From contig CM037588.1 of the NCBI GenBank assembly GCA_021018995.1, positions 81,999,765 to 82,063,764 on the forward strand: 64,000 bases of DNA, in the 5' to 3' direction. The position numbers and the translations under genes are program-made. The notes below the pieces were generated by a model that worked only from the letters and a program-made list of their open reading frames with translations, was not told the origin of the DNA and searched no databases. The DNA comes from Chloranthus sessilifolius (Eukaryota > Streptophyta > Magnoliopsida > Chloranthales > Chloranthaceae). Positions 46,554-58,364 of this stretch are shown here, one piece after another. Numbering within the stretch: the stretch's first letter is position 1; every line of letters begins with the position of its first letter.

Positions 46554-47273
46554 AGACCCCCACCCCTTAGTTAAGGGGTTGAGAATTTCTACCTAGGAGA
46601 GAAAGAGCTTAAAGTGAGAAGATCTTTCTCCCTTTGGAGCACACTTCCCATACAAAAACTAGAATTCCAATCCTCTTCCCACCCTTGTTTTTCAGGAAAA
46701 ACCTCTAGGTTAGGTGTGTGTTCTATCCTACCACCCTCCCTCTACCTCTTAATTATCTCACTTAAAGAGCTAGAACCCATTCTCAAGCTTTACAAGCCAT
46801 CAAGAACTCATCAAAAGCAAGCCACGCAAGGCTCTCCTACGATGCTACAAGGGCCCGAGGGCTCCGGCTCTCCCCTTTCTTCTCCTATCTCTTTCTAGTT
46901 CCCTCCATCCTCCCATTTGTGTCGTTACGCCGCCGACTTTTCGGTAGGAACAGAGGGGCACAAATAGGATTCTAACCCCTTTTGGATAAGAGGAAGCTAT
47001 TTTACTTTCTTTTGCTTCATTTTATTTTTGGCCATAAGTAGAGATCGTGTTAAGTGGGTTGATCGGGTGCCTAACACCTTCCCGATCGATAACCGAAGCC
47101 TCTACCCAAGAGCCTTTGGTGTAGACTGGATTCAGAGTCATATTTTTAGCACTTCGGTGCTCATAAAAATGAACTAGGTTTCTCGAGACACCGAAAGCTC
47201 CATATGGCGACTCTATATTTTTTACATGCGAACTCATTGTCGCGACGGGATGGTCATAAATCCCACGGTTGCA

Positions 47274-48164
47274 CAGCGAGGGAGCTCTGCCAGTGACTTA
47301 AACACTGCGAAGTTGCACCTTAGCTGTGCAAGATAGGTCAATGGCTCCTCTGCTGCTATGTACATGAGTCTATTGCAGCTTCTTCCATTCTCTCCTAAAC
47401 TACTTTCATCTGCTGGACTTCCTTGGTCCATTGTGACATGCAATATAGTCACCATGGTGTTCTATCACTTTCTAGTTCAACTGTCATCTTTTGCTTGACA
47501 TTAGTGCGAGAACTTTGCGAGTTAGCTTTGGTTCCTTGGGCATGTTGGACTTGCGAGCTGCTACACGCGGTTGCTCTAAGGCTTGATCTCCGCGAGAGCT
47601 GCGCGAGCTACATTTCTGAAGGCTTAGTGCGTAAAAGCCCTGCGATTTTCTTAATATGATGCTTGTAGTTGAAGTGCATGACTGCTGCGCGAGACCTGCT
47701 CTGTGACAACTCTTCCATTTGAACTATGCGACTTCTTTGCGATCTCAGTTATACTACATGTCTTAGCTGATCGAGGGAGCTCTGCCAGTGACTTAAATAG
47801 TGCAAGGCTGCACCTCAGCTGTGCAAGATAGGTCAATGGCTCCTCTGCTACTATGTACATGATTCAGTTGCAGCTTCTTCCATTCTCTCCTAAACTACTT
47901 TCATCTGCTGGACTTCCTTGGTCTGTTGTGACATGCAATATAGTCACCATGGTGTGTACCACCATGGTGTTCCATCCCTTTCTAGTTTAGTTGCCATCTT
48001 CTGTTTGAATTCTCTCTCTTCTTAGCACCAGAAGCACAAACTTTATGTTAAGCTACACAATTTATTCCTACTACAAAACAAGCTAAAAATGAATTATTAG
48101 TGAGCTTCAACATCCAGCAAAGGCTAGGTTAAGAGGTGAAAAGTAGTACTTTTCAGTGATTAAC
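47274..48164 (-). repeat. Element A 5' LTR, second segment, with an internal tandem duplication
   Basis: Matches the left LTR copy from about 630 to 1029 and ends ...GATTAACA at 48164. It contains a partial tandem duplication: 47274-47490 and 47760-47990 are two copies of the same block (phrase 'ggagctctgccagtgactta'). The piece between them, 47500-47759, matches 378-630 of the left LTR, which has only one copy. The segment equal to 184-630 of the left LTR is missing at the D/B insertion point. Confidence 0.85.
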
Positions 48165-48517
48165 ATTCGGCCTTGGAGATTGAACTAGAATGTAATTATG
48201 TGTTGTGTAAAAGATATAGTTTTGGGAGATTTTGGTATTATTCTTTTGTGTGAGCCATGTTTCAGTAACGGACGGCCCTTACCGGTGGTTCTTTTTGGTT
48301 CTTTTCTCCATACGCACTCATAAGGAATTAGAACCGTTATTTTGAGCTTTTGAGAAATAGTTAGAGTTTCACTTTCTTATTATGGCTATGTTAGCTTGTT
48401 ATGGCTCTGCTTTGTTTCCGCTTTGCGCGTGATTAAACCAAGTGTTCCGTTCAGGGTTCGGCCTTAGCGTCGACCCGACGGCTCGGGTTTTGTGGTTAGG
48501 AAATTTGGGCTATCACA
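48165..48517 (+). repeat. Older chromovirus-type LTR fragment (3' end)
   Basis: Resembles the reverse complement of the LTR ends at 52592-52830 and 59782-60010: the blocks GCCATGTTTCAG, CCGGTGGTTCTT, GGTTAGGAAA and the terminal CTATCACA correspond. It is a different subfamily and in plus orientation. Element A is inserted at its left boundary, so the rest lies outside the window. TTCGG at 48165-48169 may be A's target duplication. Confidence 0.6.
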
Positions 48518-49299
48518 CTCTCTCTATCACGAAGCTTCTGGAAATCATGAGATTTCTAAATGAAATGAGGACAATAGCTTGAGTAGATATTCAATAGTAG
48601 AGACCATAGAACATCTAGGACCCAGTATTGACAGCATTTGGACAGGATCCCATAGAAATAATAACTATTTTAGGGTCCTCAAATGATGAAGTTAGCTAGT
48701 AAGATCAAGTTTGAATCGAATGGGTTACAAAAGAGAAGAATTCAATGGAATTCCTTTTCAGAATTTTGAGAGGGATTGGATTATGACACTTACTGCAAAA
48801 AATTTAAGAATAAAGTGAAAGAAAATTGGAATTTCCAAGGAAGAAGGCCATCAAACTTAATTTTGAGGGAAATGCATTTGAGAACCGAGAGCAGCATGGG
48901 GAGGGTGTTTGTTTCACAACCATTATGGGGAAGTTATTCAAGGCTTTTTAAGGAACGATTGGGAATAGTGATTCAAATTTTTTATAATGATTGAGAATAG
49001 AGGTATTGGCTTCAAATTTTTTATAATCACCTCAAAGGCCCTTAAGAGGTGAAAGTGGCTCGGTAAATGTTATTGGTTGGATTTGAAAGAAGATGTTGGG
49101 TGGCAAATTTTTTGAAGTGATAGTACGAGTTGAGATCTGTTTTGAATACACCAAAAGAAATGGGTAGCAAACTCTACTTAAAGAATCATTTAGGCATAAA
49201 AAAATTTGGATTGGGAAACTATCTTGGGCATCCTTGTATTGTAGCTTTACTTTTTGCATCATTTATACCTATGATTAATACAAGTGTCATTCATCTGAA

Positions 49300-49362
<63 letters not shown>

Positions 49363-50650
49363 TGCCATGGAGAAGGATCATCAAGGTAAATTTTATTATA
49401 AAACCATAACATAAACCAATAGACATCATATTGGCCCAACTAGAAAGTTTTGAATAAGCGAGTTGCCTGCATGCCCCTCAGTTTTCTTCCCTAAAATCTT
49501 GGATAAAAGAGGTAAAACATACATAAAAACCCTTTTTTTTAATAAGCAAGCTTCAATTTTTATTAGAGATGGAATTACAAGGGGCTAAGCCTGAGCCTAG
49601 CAAGAGAACCTGGCTAACTAGAGAGCTTCAACCTAGTCATTACCCTCACGCCATCCGGTAAAAACATAGCTAAGGATCATCCAAGGTAATAGAATCCCAA
49701 AAACCAAGCACATCTGAGGTGGACCAACTTGTGCAAGCAGTAGAGAAATATGTCTGCATTGTATGAAAGACAATCTTTATTTCTTTTTGTTGGAAAACAA
49801 TTCCCAATTTCTCCTGCTTATGATTTATTTCCATAGTTTATGCTTGATGGTACTCACCAACAATTTTACTGAACACTCAGGTGCACAAGTTAAAATGATC
49901 GCAACCAAGTCATTTAATTAGATATTTTTGTATCAATATTATATGTATGACTAGTTGTCAAGAAACTTCGTAGGAAATTCCAAGAACATGTAAGCAAGAG
50001 AAATGAGCTTAAATCAATTGAACCACAAAAAATAGTACAGTGAAAAATTGAAGATCATGGTAAGACGATAATAAATAGAAAACAAAATATACTAAAACCC
50101 TCAAATAAAGAACAAAAATATACAAAACAATAAATATATATATATATGATTAAATTAAAGTTGTACCATAGGTAACATTGAAAAAAACTTCGATAGCAAC
50201 GTGAGGGAACGAGGGAGTGGTGACTTATTGGGATTGGTGATATACTAACCTTCGTCCTTCTGTTGTTGCTCTGATTCGTCGACAAAACGTCGCTATCAAA
50301 GTTAGAAAAGTTGTGGAATAAAAAATAAAAATTATGGATTTGATCATAATATCTAAAAAGCTATTGAAATGTAAAATCAAATTTAGAAAACTGGAATTGA
50401 GCTACATTTAGTTCTCATACTTACATTTATTGATGGATTCGAAGCAATCTTAATCTACGATCAAGTATGGTTCAATCTTAGATCAAAACCCTAACAAATC
50501 AATAGGGGTGATTAGATCATTCACAATAACAAGAGAATCAATGCATACACGTCTGAGGTCCCTACTGATTGAAAATTGGAACTCAAATTAGAAATTGGAG
50601 GGATTTAGGGTGGAGCGAGAGGATGGGGTGGAGCGAGAGGATGGGTTATT
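48518..50650. other. Gene-free region with microsatellites
   Basis: No coding region, RNA gene or recognised element is supported apart from a (TA)n run followed by (CA)n at about 49302-49362, a short TA run at 50131-50148, and the retroposon-like tail annotated separately at 49530-49760. A direct repeat of 'ggtggagcgagaggatggg' lies at 50606-50645. Confidence 0.5.
49530..49760 (-). mobile_element. Possible non-LTR retroposon 3' end with A-tail
   Basis: Read on the minus strand, the segment ends with CTAATAAAAATTGAAGCTTG and then CTTATTAAAAAAAA, which resembles the 3' end and short A-tail of plant LINEs. No coding sequence is attached. It could be a 5'-truncated LINE, a SINE or a pseudogene tail. 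Confidence 0.3.
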
Positions 50651-50794
50651 AGTACAATCAATGATCAAAATTTCGGGTTTTGTTTAGGTTTTGGAGTGGA
50701 CCGAAACCAAAATTTTGGATCGAAATTTGAACCCCATACAAAAATGATCGAAATTTCGGTCCTTTCAGCCAAAAGTTTGATCCTTGAGTACAAT
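50651..50794. mobile_element. hAT-type MITE, copy 1 (128 bp plus 8-bp TSD)
   Basis: The element spans 50659-50786, from CAATGATCAAAATTTCGG to CCAAAAGTTTGATCCTTG. The ends are inverted repeats with few mismatches. Both sides carry the identical 8-bp duplication AGTACAAT (50651-50658 and 50787-50794). An 8-bp TSD and CA-starting ends indicate the hAT superfamily. It has no coding capacity. The internal CCGAAATTTC motifs are shared with copy 2. Confidence 0.8.
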
Positions 50795-50814
50795 TCAAGT
50801 TTACTAGACTAGAG

Positions 50815-51310
50815 CCTTTCAACTAATCTCCTTAAGAGGACGATGAAGGAGATTGAAGGTATTGTTTTTAGGTTCCTGTGGAAGGAGTGATCTCTTGGCC
50901 AATCAATGCACCTTATTAGTTGGGCCAGAGTTTGTAGACCCCAAAGAAGAAGGGGGTTTGGCTATTTGAATATTGAAAAATTGGAACTAGGGCGGAATGT
51001 CGAAACTATTTTGTAGTCTTGCGAAAGGATATTCTTTCCTTTGGGTCACTCTATGCGAGATAAATAAGTAGGAACCAATGTTTATGGACTTGCCAACTTC
51101 CTAATGACCCTTCAAGGGATGGATTGAAGACCCGTAGTTGACCCATGGGTTAATGGAAATTCACAGATCCCTCGATTTAGGAGTTATGAAAGAGGTGAAG
51201 AAAAGAAGATAAATTTTCCTTATTTAATCGAACCAGAAAGAAACTTTTGGGATTGCTGAGTCACAGATGAGATAAATATATAGGAAAGAGACTTCTGGTG
51301 TGGAAGCAAA
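50815..51310 (+). pseudogene. LINE (L1-type) reverse transcriptase C-terminal remnant
   Basis: One plus-strand frame reads MKEIEGIVFRFLWKE, then SMHLISWARVCRPQRRRGFG, YLNIEKLELGRN and later DPWVNGNSQIPRF. This matches the plant LINE pattern downstream of the RT palm (a short IEKI..FLWG block, 'KVCRPK..GGLG(I/Y)(R/L)N(I/L)', then a Trp-rich segment). Several stops interrupt it. No 5' part of RT or endonuclease is present. Confidence 0.6.
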
Positions 51311-51314
51311 AAGG

Positions 51315-51514
51315 TTTGTGACCAAGGATCAAAAGTTCTGGTTTGGTTTCGATTTTGGAGGGGACCGAAACCGAAATTTCAGCCGAAAATTTCAACCCCA
51401 TACAAAAAAGACTGAAATTTCGGTCCCAAATTATCATTTCAGTGGGGATCGAAACTGATAATTTCGGCTGAAATTTTGGTCAGTTCAGCCAAAATTTTGA
51501 TCCTTGTTTGTGAT
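51315..51514. mobile_element. hAT-type MITE, copy 2 (184 bp plus 8-bp TSD)
   Basis: The element spans 51323-51506, from CAAGGATCAAAAG to AAATTTTGATCCTTG, with terminal inverted repeats of at least 12 bp. It is flanked by TTTGTGAC and TTTGTGAT (51315-51322 and 51507-51514), an 8-bp duplication with one transition. It is richer in CCGAAATTTC and TTTCGGC motifs than copy 1 and about 56 bp longer. Confidence 0.82.
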
Positions 51515-52591
51515 GCTAAAATGGAACCTCGATACATTGGATCAAATCGGAAACAACCTTTGTTTCATACTACTATCGCGACACATAATTTCATGTTATC
51601 AAAAAACAATAAATGTCTGCTCATATCGAATTCGAAGTGTCATGCTATAATTGCTTAACTTATTACTTTGTTCATATTCCTGACGCAGAAGCCATAGTCT
51701 TCTTTGTTCTCTAAAAAAAAAAATTCACCAGTGCCAAGTGCGCGGGAATGCTAGACGTTGCACTACGTGAAAAAGCCAAAAAAATCACTACCTTAAACAG
51801 TGATTTTTTCAAAAAACGACTATCTTTGATGGTAATTTTTTTGACCAGTTGTAAACAAAACAATGGCTTTTTTTTACTACTGTACACAACAGTGGTTTAT
51901 GAATTTCAACAATGGCTGCTCTTAACAATCATAGAAATAAATATCATTGCTTTGGTCAGTCGTTTTTTATGGAATTTTAAAAAAAAAATACTATTTTTTT
52001 AATGCTTTTTTTTAAGGATCATTTCAATGCAATGTGGAGCCAGACATCATATAGAACAGACTTAGTTATTCAATGATATCTCTCTACCATGTGACTAAGT
52101 AGAGTCATGGACACCTTTAGAGTATAGGTACATTTAGAGTCAATATATCAAAGACAAGTGTATAATTGCCAGTTATACAACATAATTTACACAACACACA
52201 CTTTTCTCAAGTCGGGTTCTTTGCTATCTTTTGATCGTTTGAGATGAACTTCAACTTCTTGTACATCTCTGCTATCTTTTGTTCGTTTGAGATTCTCCCT
52301 CTCTCTCCATCACTTCGATCATGAACGGGACTAGGCTTATTCAATATGGCACCACGTCACTTCTTATTGACTATTATTCGAGCACGTTCAACACGTTTCA
52401 GGTCCTTGTGAGCATCTCTGCTCACTATGTACCAGTCCTCATCCTTCGAAACATGCATAAAGAAAAATTAGATTCAATTACAAAGCCACTAAAAAAGATA
52501 GAAATTATGATGTGCTGCTAGCTTATACCATCAACTAATCACGGTAGATTATCAACTAGATCATGATAATTGGTTCCGCACTCATACCTTG
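51515..52591. other. Gene-free region left of the chromovirus array
   Basis: AT-rich, with A and T homopolymers at 51713-51723 and 51975-52010. A direct repeat, 'gctatcttttgatcgtttgag', occurs at about 52221 and 52270. No gene is supported. Confidence 0.5.
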
Positions 52592-55110
52592 TGTGACGAC
52601 CCGATTTTTCCAATCCTCTAGGTATAGGAAAGGCCGGCTCTCCAAACTATCAATTAAACGATAAGCCAGACAAAACACAAGCAAATGTCAGAGTAAAAGC
52701 GCAACTAACTCCATTTCTATAAGGAAAGCAAAAAATTAAAGTAATGGTTCTAACCTCAGGTAAAACCATGGGCAGAAGAATCGAAAAGAACCACCGGTGA
52801 TGGCCGAGCATCACTGAAACATGATTCACAAAAAGAATAAGTATAGATATATGAATCCAAAACTAGACAAAACATAATAGGCCGGACATACCAAGCCCAA
52901 GTCTTAATCTCTCAAAAAGGTACAATAAAACAAAGCAGGATCCTAGACAAGGAAGAATTCCTCTGGAGGAATCTCAGACTCTTCCTCAGGAACGTAGTCC
53001 GGATCACTCTCATAGCCCAGCGCAATAGTGGCAAAATCAATAGCTGTGATGTATAGTCGAAGTGAGCTAACAACAAAGCTCAGTAGAAGAGACTCCTATC
53101 AATCACATTATATCCCAATAAACATGGTTTTCAAAACATACGGAATATATAATTTTCAAAGAAGATATTCAAAATAGAATAGGTAACTAAAATTCAAATA
53201 CGGTGATCAGATGCAAGTTCATATTCTAAGATTTTCCAAAACAGATTCAAGTAGATTCAGATGTACATTATGTCTTGACTCATGTATTCAAAGCTTATCA
53301 AATTCATGATTTAAAGTCTAAACTTAATCTATCTCTCAAATTACATAATAGCACGAGAGCAGGAATAATATCAATGGGAACCCCTACCTAACCATCGTCG
53401 TTCATGAACTCTTTTTTAGGAGTGCAACAAGCCCCGCACTATAAGGATAACTTGCACCAGGAATAGTCTTTAGGATTTTTAAGGGATTCGTTCAGATAAA
53501 TCATAAATCAAATGCATATTCTAATACATAATTCATATGCAGAATCTAATACATAATTCAGAGTTGCAGATTCAGGTTTAAGATTCAGAGCAGATTCGAA
53601 TTTCAGAGTTCTTATTTCGTATTCGAAATTTCTTAATCAGATTCAAGTTTACAGCTATGAGTTCTAGATGTCATGTGCAAGTTCAAAAATTATAATACAA
53701 AATATCAATGTGAATTAAAATAGAATGCAAGTGATGGTGAGATTCTCCTACCTTAAGTTCAAAGCTATTCAAAGAAATCCAACAGTCAAAATCTATGGCC
53801 TCCAACTCTCAATCTATATCATACATACGATGATGTATTAAGGACAAATTCTAAATTACTAACAAATTTGACGTATTTATATGATTTCCCAAAAACGGAC
53901 GGAAATGGGCAAGTTCATGCTAACTCAGAAATTAACCCAACTTCCACTCAATTTTAACCTTTAAACCAGTTGATTAATGAGTTGGTTAATTCATAAAAGT
54001 TATAGAACTAGTTGTCATCTTTCCAATGCTGTAATAATCGCATCAATCGGAGTTCAGAGTAAAAAGTTACGATCAAAATACCGAAGCAGTGTCGACAAGC
54101 TTAAACAAATTTGAACTTCAATTTCAAATTCAAACTTCGAATTTCTTCATAAATCAATTTTCAATTTCGAATGTCGATTTTAAATTTGAACTTCGATTTC
54201 CAAATCAAAGTTTGAATTCTTCATAAATAAACCTGTCAGAACAGAGCCAACTTCGAACTTCAATTTTCCAATTTGACATTCGATTTTCTCAAGTTCAGAA
54301 CCCTTCAGCTTCTTCCTTGCTCTATTTTTTTCTCCCAAAATTAATCCGATTTCTTCCTCTTTTCACATGCCAACCAATCTATATTTAGAGATAATTTATA
54401 CAACCATAAATCTTTAAAGAGCTCACCTTTCGAGGTCGATTCCATTGCTTATTGGAAGTGTTGCCGAACAAGAGTTTTGAAGCGAAACCGTCAGAATTCT
54501 ACGACAATTCCATAACGATTGATCTCAACAAGGCACATGATTGAATCGTCTACAATCACGGATCGATTTCTACTTCATCAAAGCGCGGTACATGATCACG
54601 AGATGATCGATTCACACTTGACCCAAATTCAAGAGTTTCCAATGGTTGGAGTGAAGCCCTCTTGGTGATCGTCGTATAGTGCATCACGATGAGTGCATAA
54701 ACCGCGGCATGATCGCGATTACGCGGTCGAAATTTCAAGAAGTGTTCCACGGTGAAGAAGCCTCCTCTCTTTCTCTCTATAATTTTAAATGGCTAACACT
54801 TAGCCTCTAAGCAACCTCCTCTCATCTCTTATAACCGAATGAAACCTAAAAATATCAAGGATATTTATTTTCTAATTTCTATCCCCTTAAGGTTCGATTA
54901 CGGTGCTAAGCGGCACACCAAGAGTTGGTGCACGACTTTTCAACTAAAGGCCCAAACAAACATTTAAACCATAATCTGATCCACACAAAGTGATCCTAAC
55001 ACTATTTAATGATTTATTATTAAATAAAAAACTATGCTGACATTGATCACCGTGCCGGACTCATGCACGAAATCAGTCAAACTCGGGATCAAAAATATCA
55101 AGATATTACA
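52592..55110 (-). repeat. Element C left LTR (3' LTR of internal region 1)
   Basis: Plus-strand edges TGTGACGACCCG and AGATATTACA, giving TGTAATATCT...GTCGTCACA on the minus strand. A PPT (AAGGAGGGGAGAA) abuts it at 55111-55123. It is 2519 bp long, about 180 bp longer than the shared LTR, mainly because of the segment 53410-53600. The region 54110-54300 is crowded with TTCGAA/AATTTCGA motifs. CTTATAA on the minus strand (about 54828-54834) may be the TATA box. Confidence 0.9.
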
Positions 55111-55814
55111 TTCTCCCCTCCTTAGGAATTTTCATCCTCGAAAATGGAAAACATACTTAAATCAGTCTATGGGTAACCCTATCCTAAAAAAAAGTCCTTA
55201 ATCAAAGCAAAATCAAACACCCCAAAATCTAAAGAGAATTGGTCATAGTGCGATGGCTTCACAAAGCACGTGAGTCAAGGGACAGGATCCGTAGTAACCT
55301 AGATGTACTGTGTGTGGCATCCCATACTGTCATAGTTGATTGCATCAGTACGTGGATGCCTACACCCCAAGTGCCACGTACCGGGAAACATACCTCACCG
55401 TGACTCAAACTTAGGGCACACATCTTGCACCCTTTGTCTTATCAGACCAACACACCCATTCTAACAGAAATTAAACAAAGTGTGGAAGCACAACAAACCA
55501 CAAAAATGGACAAAACAGGAGTTCTCATACGGATTCAAATCAAGAATTACTTATTAAAAATAGATAACGAACATATGCATGGAACCCCACACAGTGTACT
55601 ATCCACACAGGTCGAAACGAAGCACTGATGATATTTCATAATTTTAATTATGTAAAAGTAGCGGATAAAAATAGAACTATAAGGCTTTAGAAATTTTCCA
55701 GCCATGTGAACTTGCAATTTCAAGGTAAATTTTATTTGAATAAGAAAGCTTGAAACCAAATGAAGTACTTATATATCATATATTACAATCATTTACAAAA
55801 TTTAAACCATCACT
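55111..55814 (-). other. Element C 3' untranslated region and PPT, internal region 1
   Basis: Non-coding. It aligns with 62121-62820 of internal region 2 (both contain 'gtgactcaaacttagggcac' and the same block order). It begins with the purine tract next to the LTR. Confidence 0.75.
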
Positions 55815-57126
55815 CAAAAATACTCGAAAACTGCTCGCGAATCTCAGCTTCATGTTCCCAAGTGGCTTCCTCCGAAGAGTGGTTCCACCACTTGACAAGC
55901 ACTAAGGGAATCCTCTTGGTCCGTAAGATCTATTCTTTACAATCCAGGATCTATACTGGCTCCTCGACCAATATCAAACCGTCTTGTAACTCAATGGGTT
56001 GGTAGTCGAACACATGAGTTGGGTCTCTAAGATACCTCTGCAACATGGATACGTGACAAACATTGTGCATGCTAGATAGTTGCGGCGGGAAAGCTACTCG
56101 GTAAGCGACTTCACCAACTCACCCCAATATCTCAAAAGGCCAAATATAACGAGGACTCAGTTTTCCACGTTTGCCGAGTCGCATTACTCCTTTTGTAGGC
56201 GAGATACGAACAAAGTCCTTGTCACCAACCTGGAAGTCAACATGCCTCCTTTTGAGATATGCGTAGCTCTTCTGATAACTTTGAGCTATGCATAGTCTCT
56301 CACGGATCAACTGAACTGTCTCGGTCCTACTTTCCATGATCTTGGGGTCTAAAATGAGCATCTCGCGCACTTCTTCTCGGTGGAGCAGAGACATGCATCT
56401 ACATCCATACAAAGCCTCGAACGGTGCCATGCCAATGCTAGCTTGGAAGTTATTGTTATAAGCGAACTCGATCAGAGGCAAGTGTTGGTCCCATGACCCG
56501 TGGAAATCTAACATTCAAGCACGTAGCATGTCCTCAATGATCTCGTTCACCCACTCAATTTGCCCATCGGTCTGAGGGTGGAATATCGAGCTGAAGTCAA
56601 GTCGAGAACCCACGCCTTCTTAGAATCGCTGCCAAAACTAAGATGTGAACAGTGGATCTCTATCTGACGCAATACTGACTGGTATATCGTGTAGTCTTAC
56701 TATCTCTTTGAGGTAAAATGCTACAAGTTTACTGGTAGTACACATCATATTGTAAGGCAAAAAATGAGTAGACTTAGTTAACCGATCAATAATGACCCAA
56801 ATGGCATTGTTCTTCCTTAGAGTTTTCGGCAACCTCAGAATGAAGTCCATTGAAATAGCTTCTCATTTCCACTCGGGCATAGGTAATGGTTGTAACAATC
56901 CTGTAAGATTCTGATGGTCAACCTTAACCTGCTGACAGACCACACATCGCGATACGTACTCAGTGACATCCCTTTTCAAACCTCTCCACCTGAAGCTCTT
57001 CTTCAAATCCTGATATATCTTTTTACTACCAAGATGTATAACATACATCGATTTGTGAGCCTCTTCCAAAATGGTGTCCCAATGCGTAGAACTCGTTGGT
57101 ACGCATACTTGGTCGCTATACAGCAA
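55815..57126 (-). pseudogene. Element C integrase and chromodomain, internal region 1, broken
   Basis: On the minus strand: the zinc-binding part (HLGSKKIYQDLKKSFRWRG ... CVVCQQVK, 57060-56920), the catalytic core (MDFILRLPKTLRKNNAIWVI, SIASDRDPLFTS, then after stops DFHGSWDQHLPLIEFAYNNN and GMAPFEALYG), a GPY-type part (LSPRYIWPFEILG) and a chromodomain with stops (55815-55960). The first core Asp is present in MDFILRLPK and the second in SDRDPLF. Frame changes separate the parts, so it is non-functional. Confidence 0.88.
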
Positions 57127-57178
57127 GGTTCCATCTTCCTGAGTGGAGAAGTCTTATTTTGCTTCCACTAATCACATG

Positions 57179-57754
57179 TCAGCTAATCATCATAAGCTCA
57201 TCATCTGTCATCTGAAGCTTCCTGATATTCTCAAAGAGCGTAGGGCAAATCACAAGAGTAGCCACCAGTGCTCCCGAGCCTTTCACGTCAAACCTCGAGC
57301 TACATAAGGCCATATCTTCCAATAGCTTCCATCTATGTACTCTACTGATAAGGTGTGACAACAGAGCAGAAGACTTCCTACTAAGTGCATCAGCATTGAG
57401 GTTTGCCTTTTCCGGATGGTACTGGATAAAGCAATCATAATTCTTGAGGAACTCCATCCATTGTCGCTACCTCATATTCAAGTCGTTCTGGGTGAATAGG
57501 TACTTAAGGCTCTTATGATTGGTGAATATATCAAATATTTTACTATAGAGGTAATGTCTCTAGATCTTTAGAGCAATGATGACAGCTGATAACACAAGGT
57601 CATGAGTCAGATAATTCTTCTCGTGGTCCTTAAGTTGCCTAGATACATAAGCAATGACCCTCTTATTCTGATTAAGCATGCAGCCTAATCCCCTATATGA
57701 AGCATCACTGTATACTGCATATAATTTATGATCTCTGAGGATTTCTAGAGCCAC
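57179..57754 (-). pseudogene. Element C RNase H, internal region 1, broken
   Basis: [18 protein letters not shown] (first catalytic Asp), [20 protein letters not shown], then after stops [20 protein letters not shown] and [11 protein letters not shown]. The domain is joined almost directly to the RT motif region upstream, because the RT thumb and connection are missing. Stops between 57460 and 57560 break it. Confidence 0.85.
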
Positions 57755-58357
57755 TCATAGGTGTTGCTCATGTTCCTCTCACGTCTTTGAATAGATGAGG
57801 ATGTCATCTAAGAATACAACTACCGACTTGTCTAAGTGTGGTTTTAATATACGATTCATGAAATCCATAAATGACACGGGAACGTTTGTCAACCCAAATG
57901 GCATCACCAAGAACTCATAGTGTCCATATTGGGTTCCGAACGTTGTCTTCTGAATGTCTTCATATTTGACTCTCATTTGATGATAGCCTGATCTCAAGTC
58001 AAGTGGGTAACGATTCTTAATCATCAACTTGTTTAGCTAACAAAAATCGATGCAAAGTCACAATGACCCAACCTTCTGCACAAATAATAACGGTGCTCCC
58101 CAAGGAGAAACACTCGGTCTGATAAAGCCATTATCCAATAGCTCCTGAAGCTATTCCTTTAACTCTTTTAATTCAGCAGGCACCATCCAGTATGGAGCCT
58201 TGGAAAATGGTTCGGTACCCGGTGCTAACTCGATCGCAAACTCAACCTCTCCATCAGGTGGTAATCTAGGTAAATCCTCAGGGAAAACATCTGGATATTC
58301 ACATGCAACCGTGATAAGAGCGATGTCCTTCTTTTCCTCCTTGTGATCCTGCAGCAA
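57755..58357 (-). pseudogene. Element C reverse transcriptase, internal region 1, with internal deletions
   Basis: [20 protein letters not shown] and [17 protein letters not shown] mark the start. Further on are [34 protein letters not shown] and the catalytic [11 protein letters not shown]. Between RYPL and DLRSGYHQ about 19 family residues (PRIDDLFDQL-like) are missing. After LRDHKLYA the sequence jumps to VYSDAS, skipping more than 100 residues of thumb and connection. It also carries stops. It is derived from a functional chromovirus RT but cannot work. Confidence 0.85.
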
Positions 58358-58364
58358 CCGTTCT

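Larger units (their letters stand above)
42442..47273 (+). mobile_element. Element D, right part (after the insertion of E)
   Basis: Contains the start of the antisense PMD gene, a long AT-rich 3' region, a PPT and the 3' LTR. Continuity with 12181-28146 is shown by the split PMD exon, the shared palindrome family and the matching LTR ends. Confidence 0.88.
45633..47273 (+). repeat. Element D 3' LTR
   Basis: 1641 bp from TGTAAACACCCAC to CACGGTTGCA. The last ~307 bp match the 5' LTR remnant. A TATAAATAG box lies at 46545-46553. The region 45700-45850 repeats a loose 'acccttaggaaccttt' motif several times. Palindrome cluster 4 lies upstream of the TATA box. The 3' edge runs straight into element A's LTR at 47274. 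Confidence 0.9.

Noticed and set aside
48165..48517. Assignment of this fragment to element C's own LTR
   Set aside because: Blocks are shared, but the sequence is too diverged and is in the opposite orientation, so it is a different subfamily.
51761..51775. CACTA-like transposon end (CACTACGTGAAAAAGCC)
   Set aside because: No matching inverted end (TAGTG) was seen downstream to about 52590, so a lone terminus cannot be supported.
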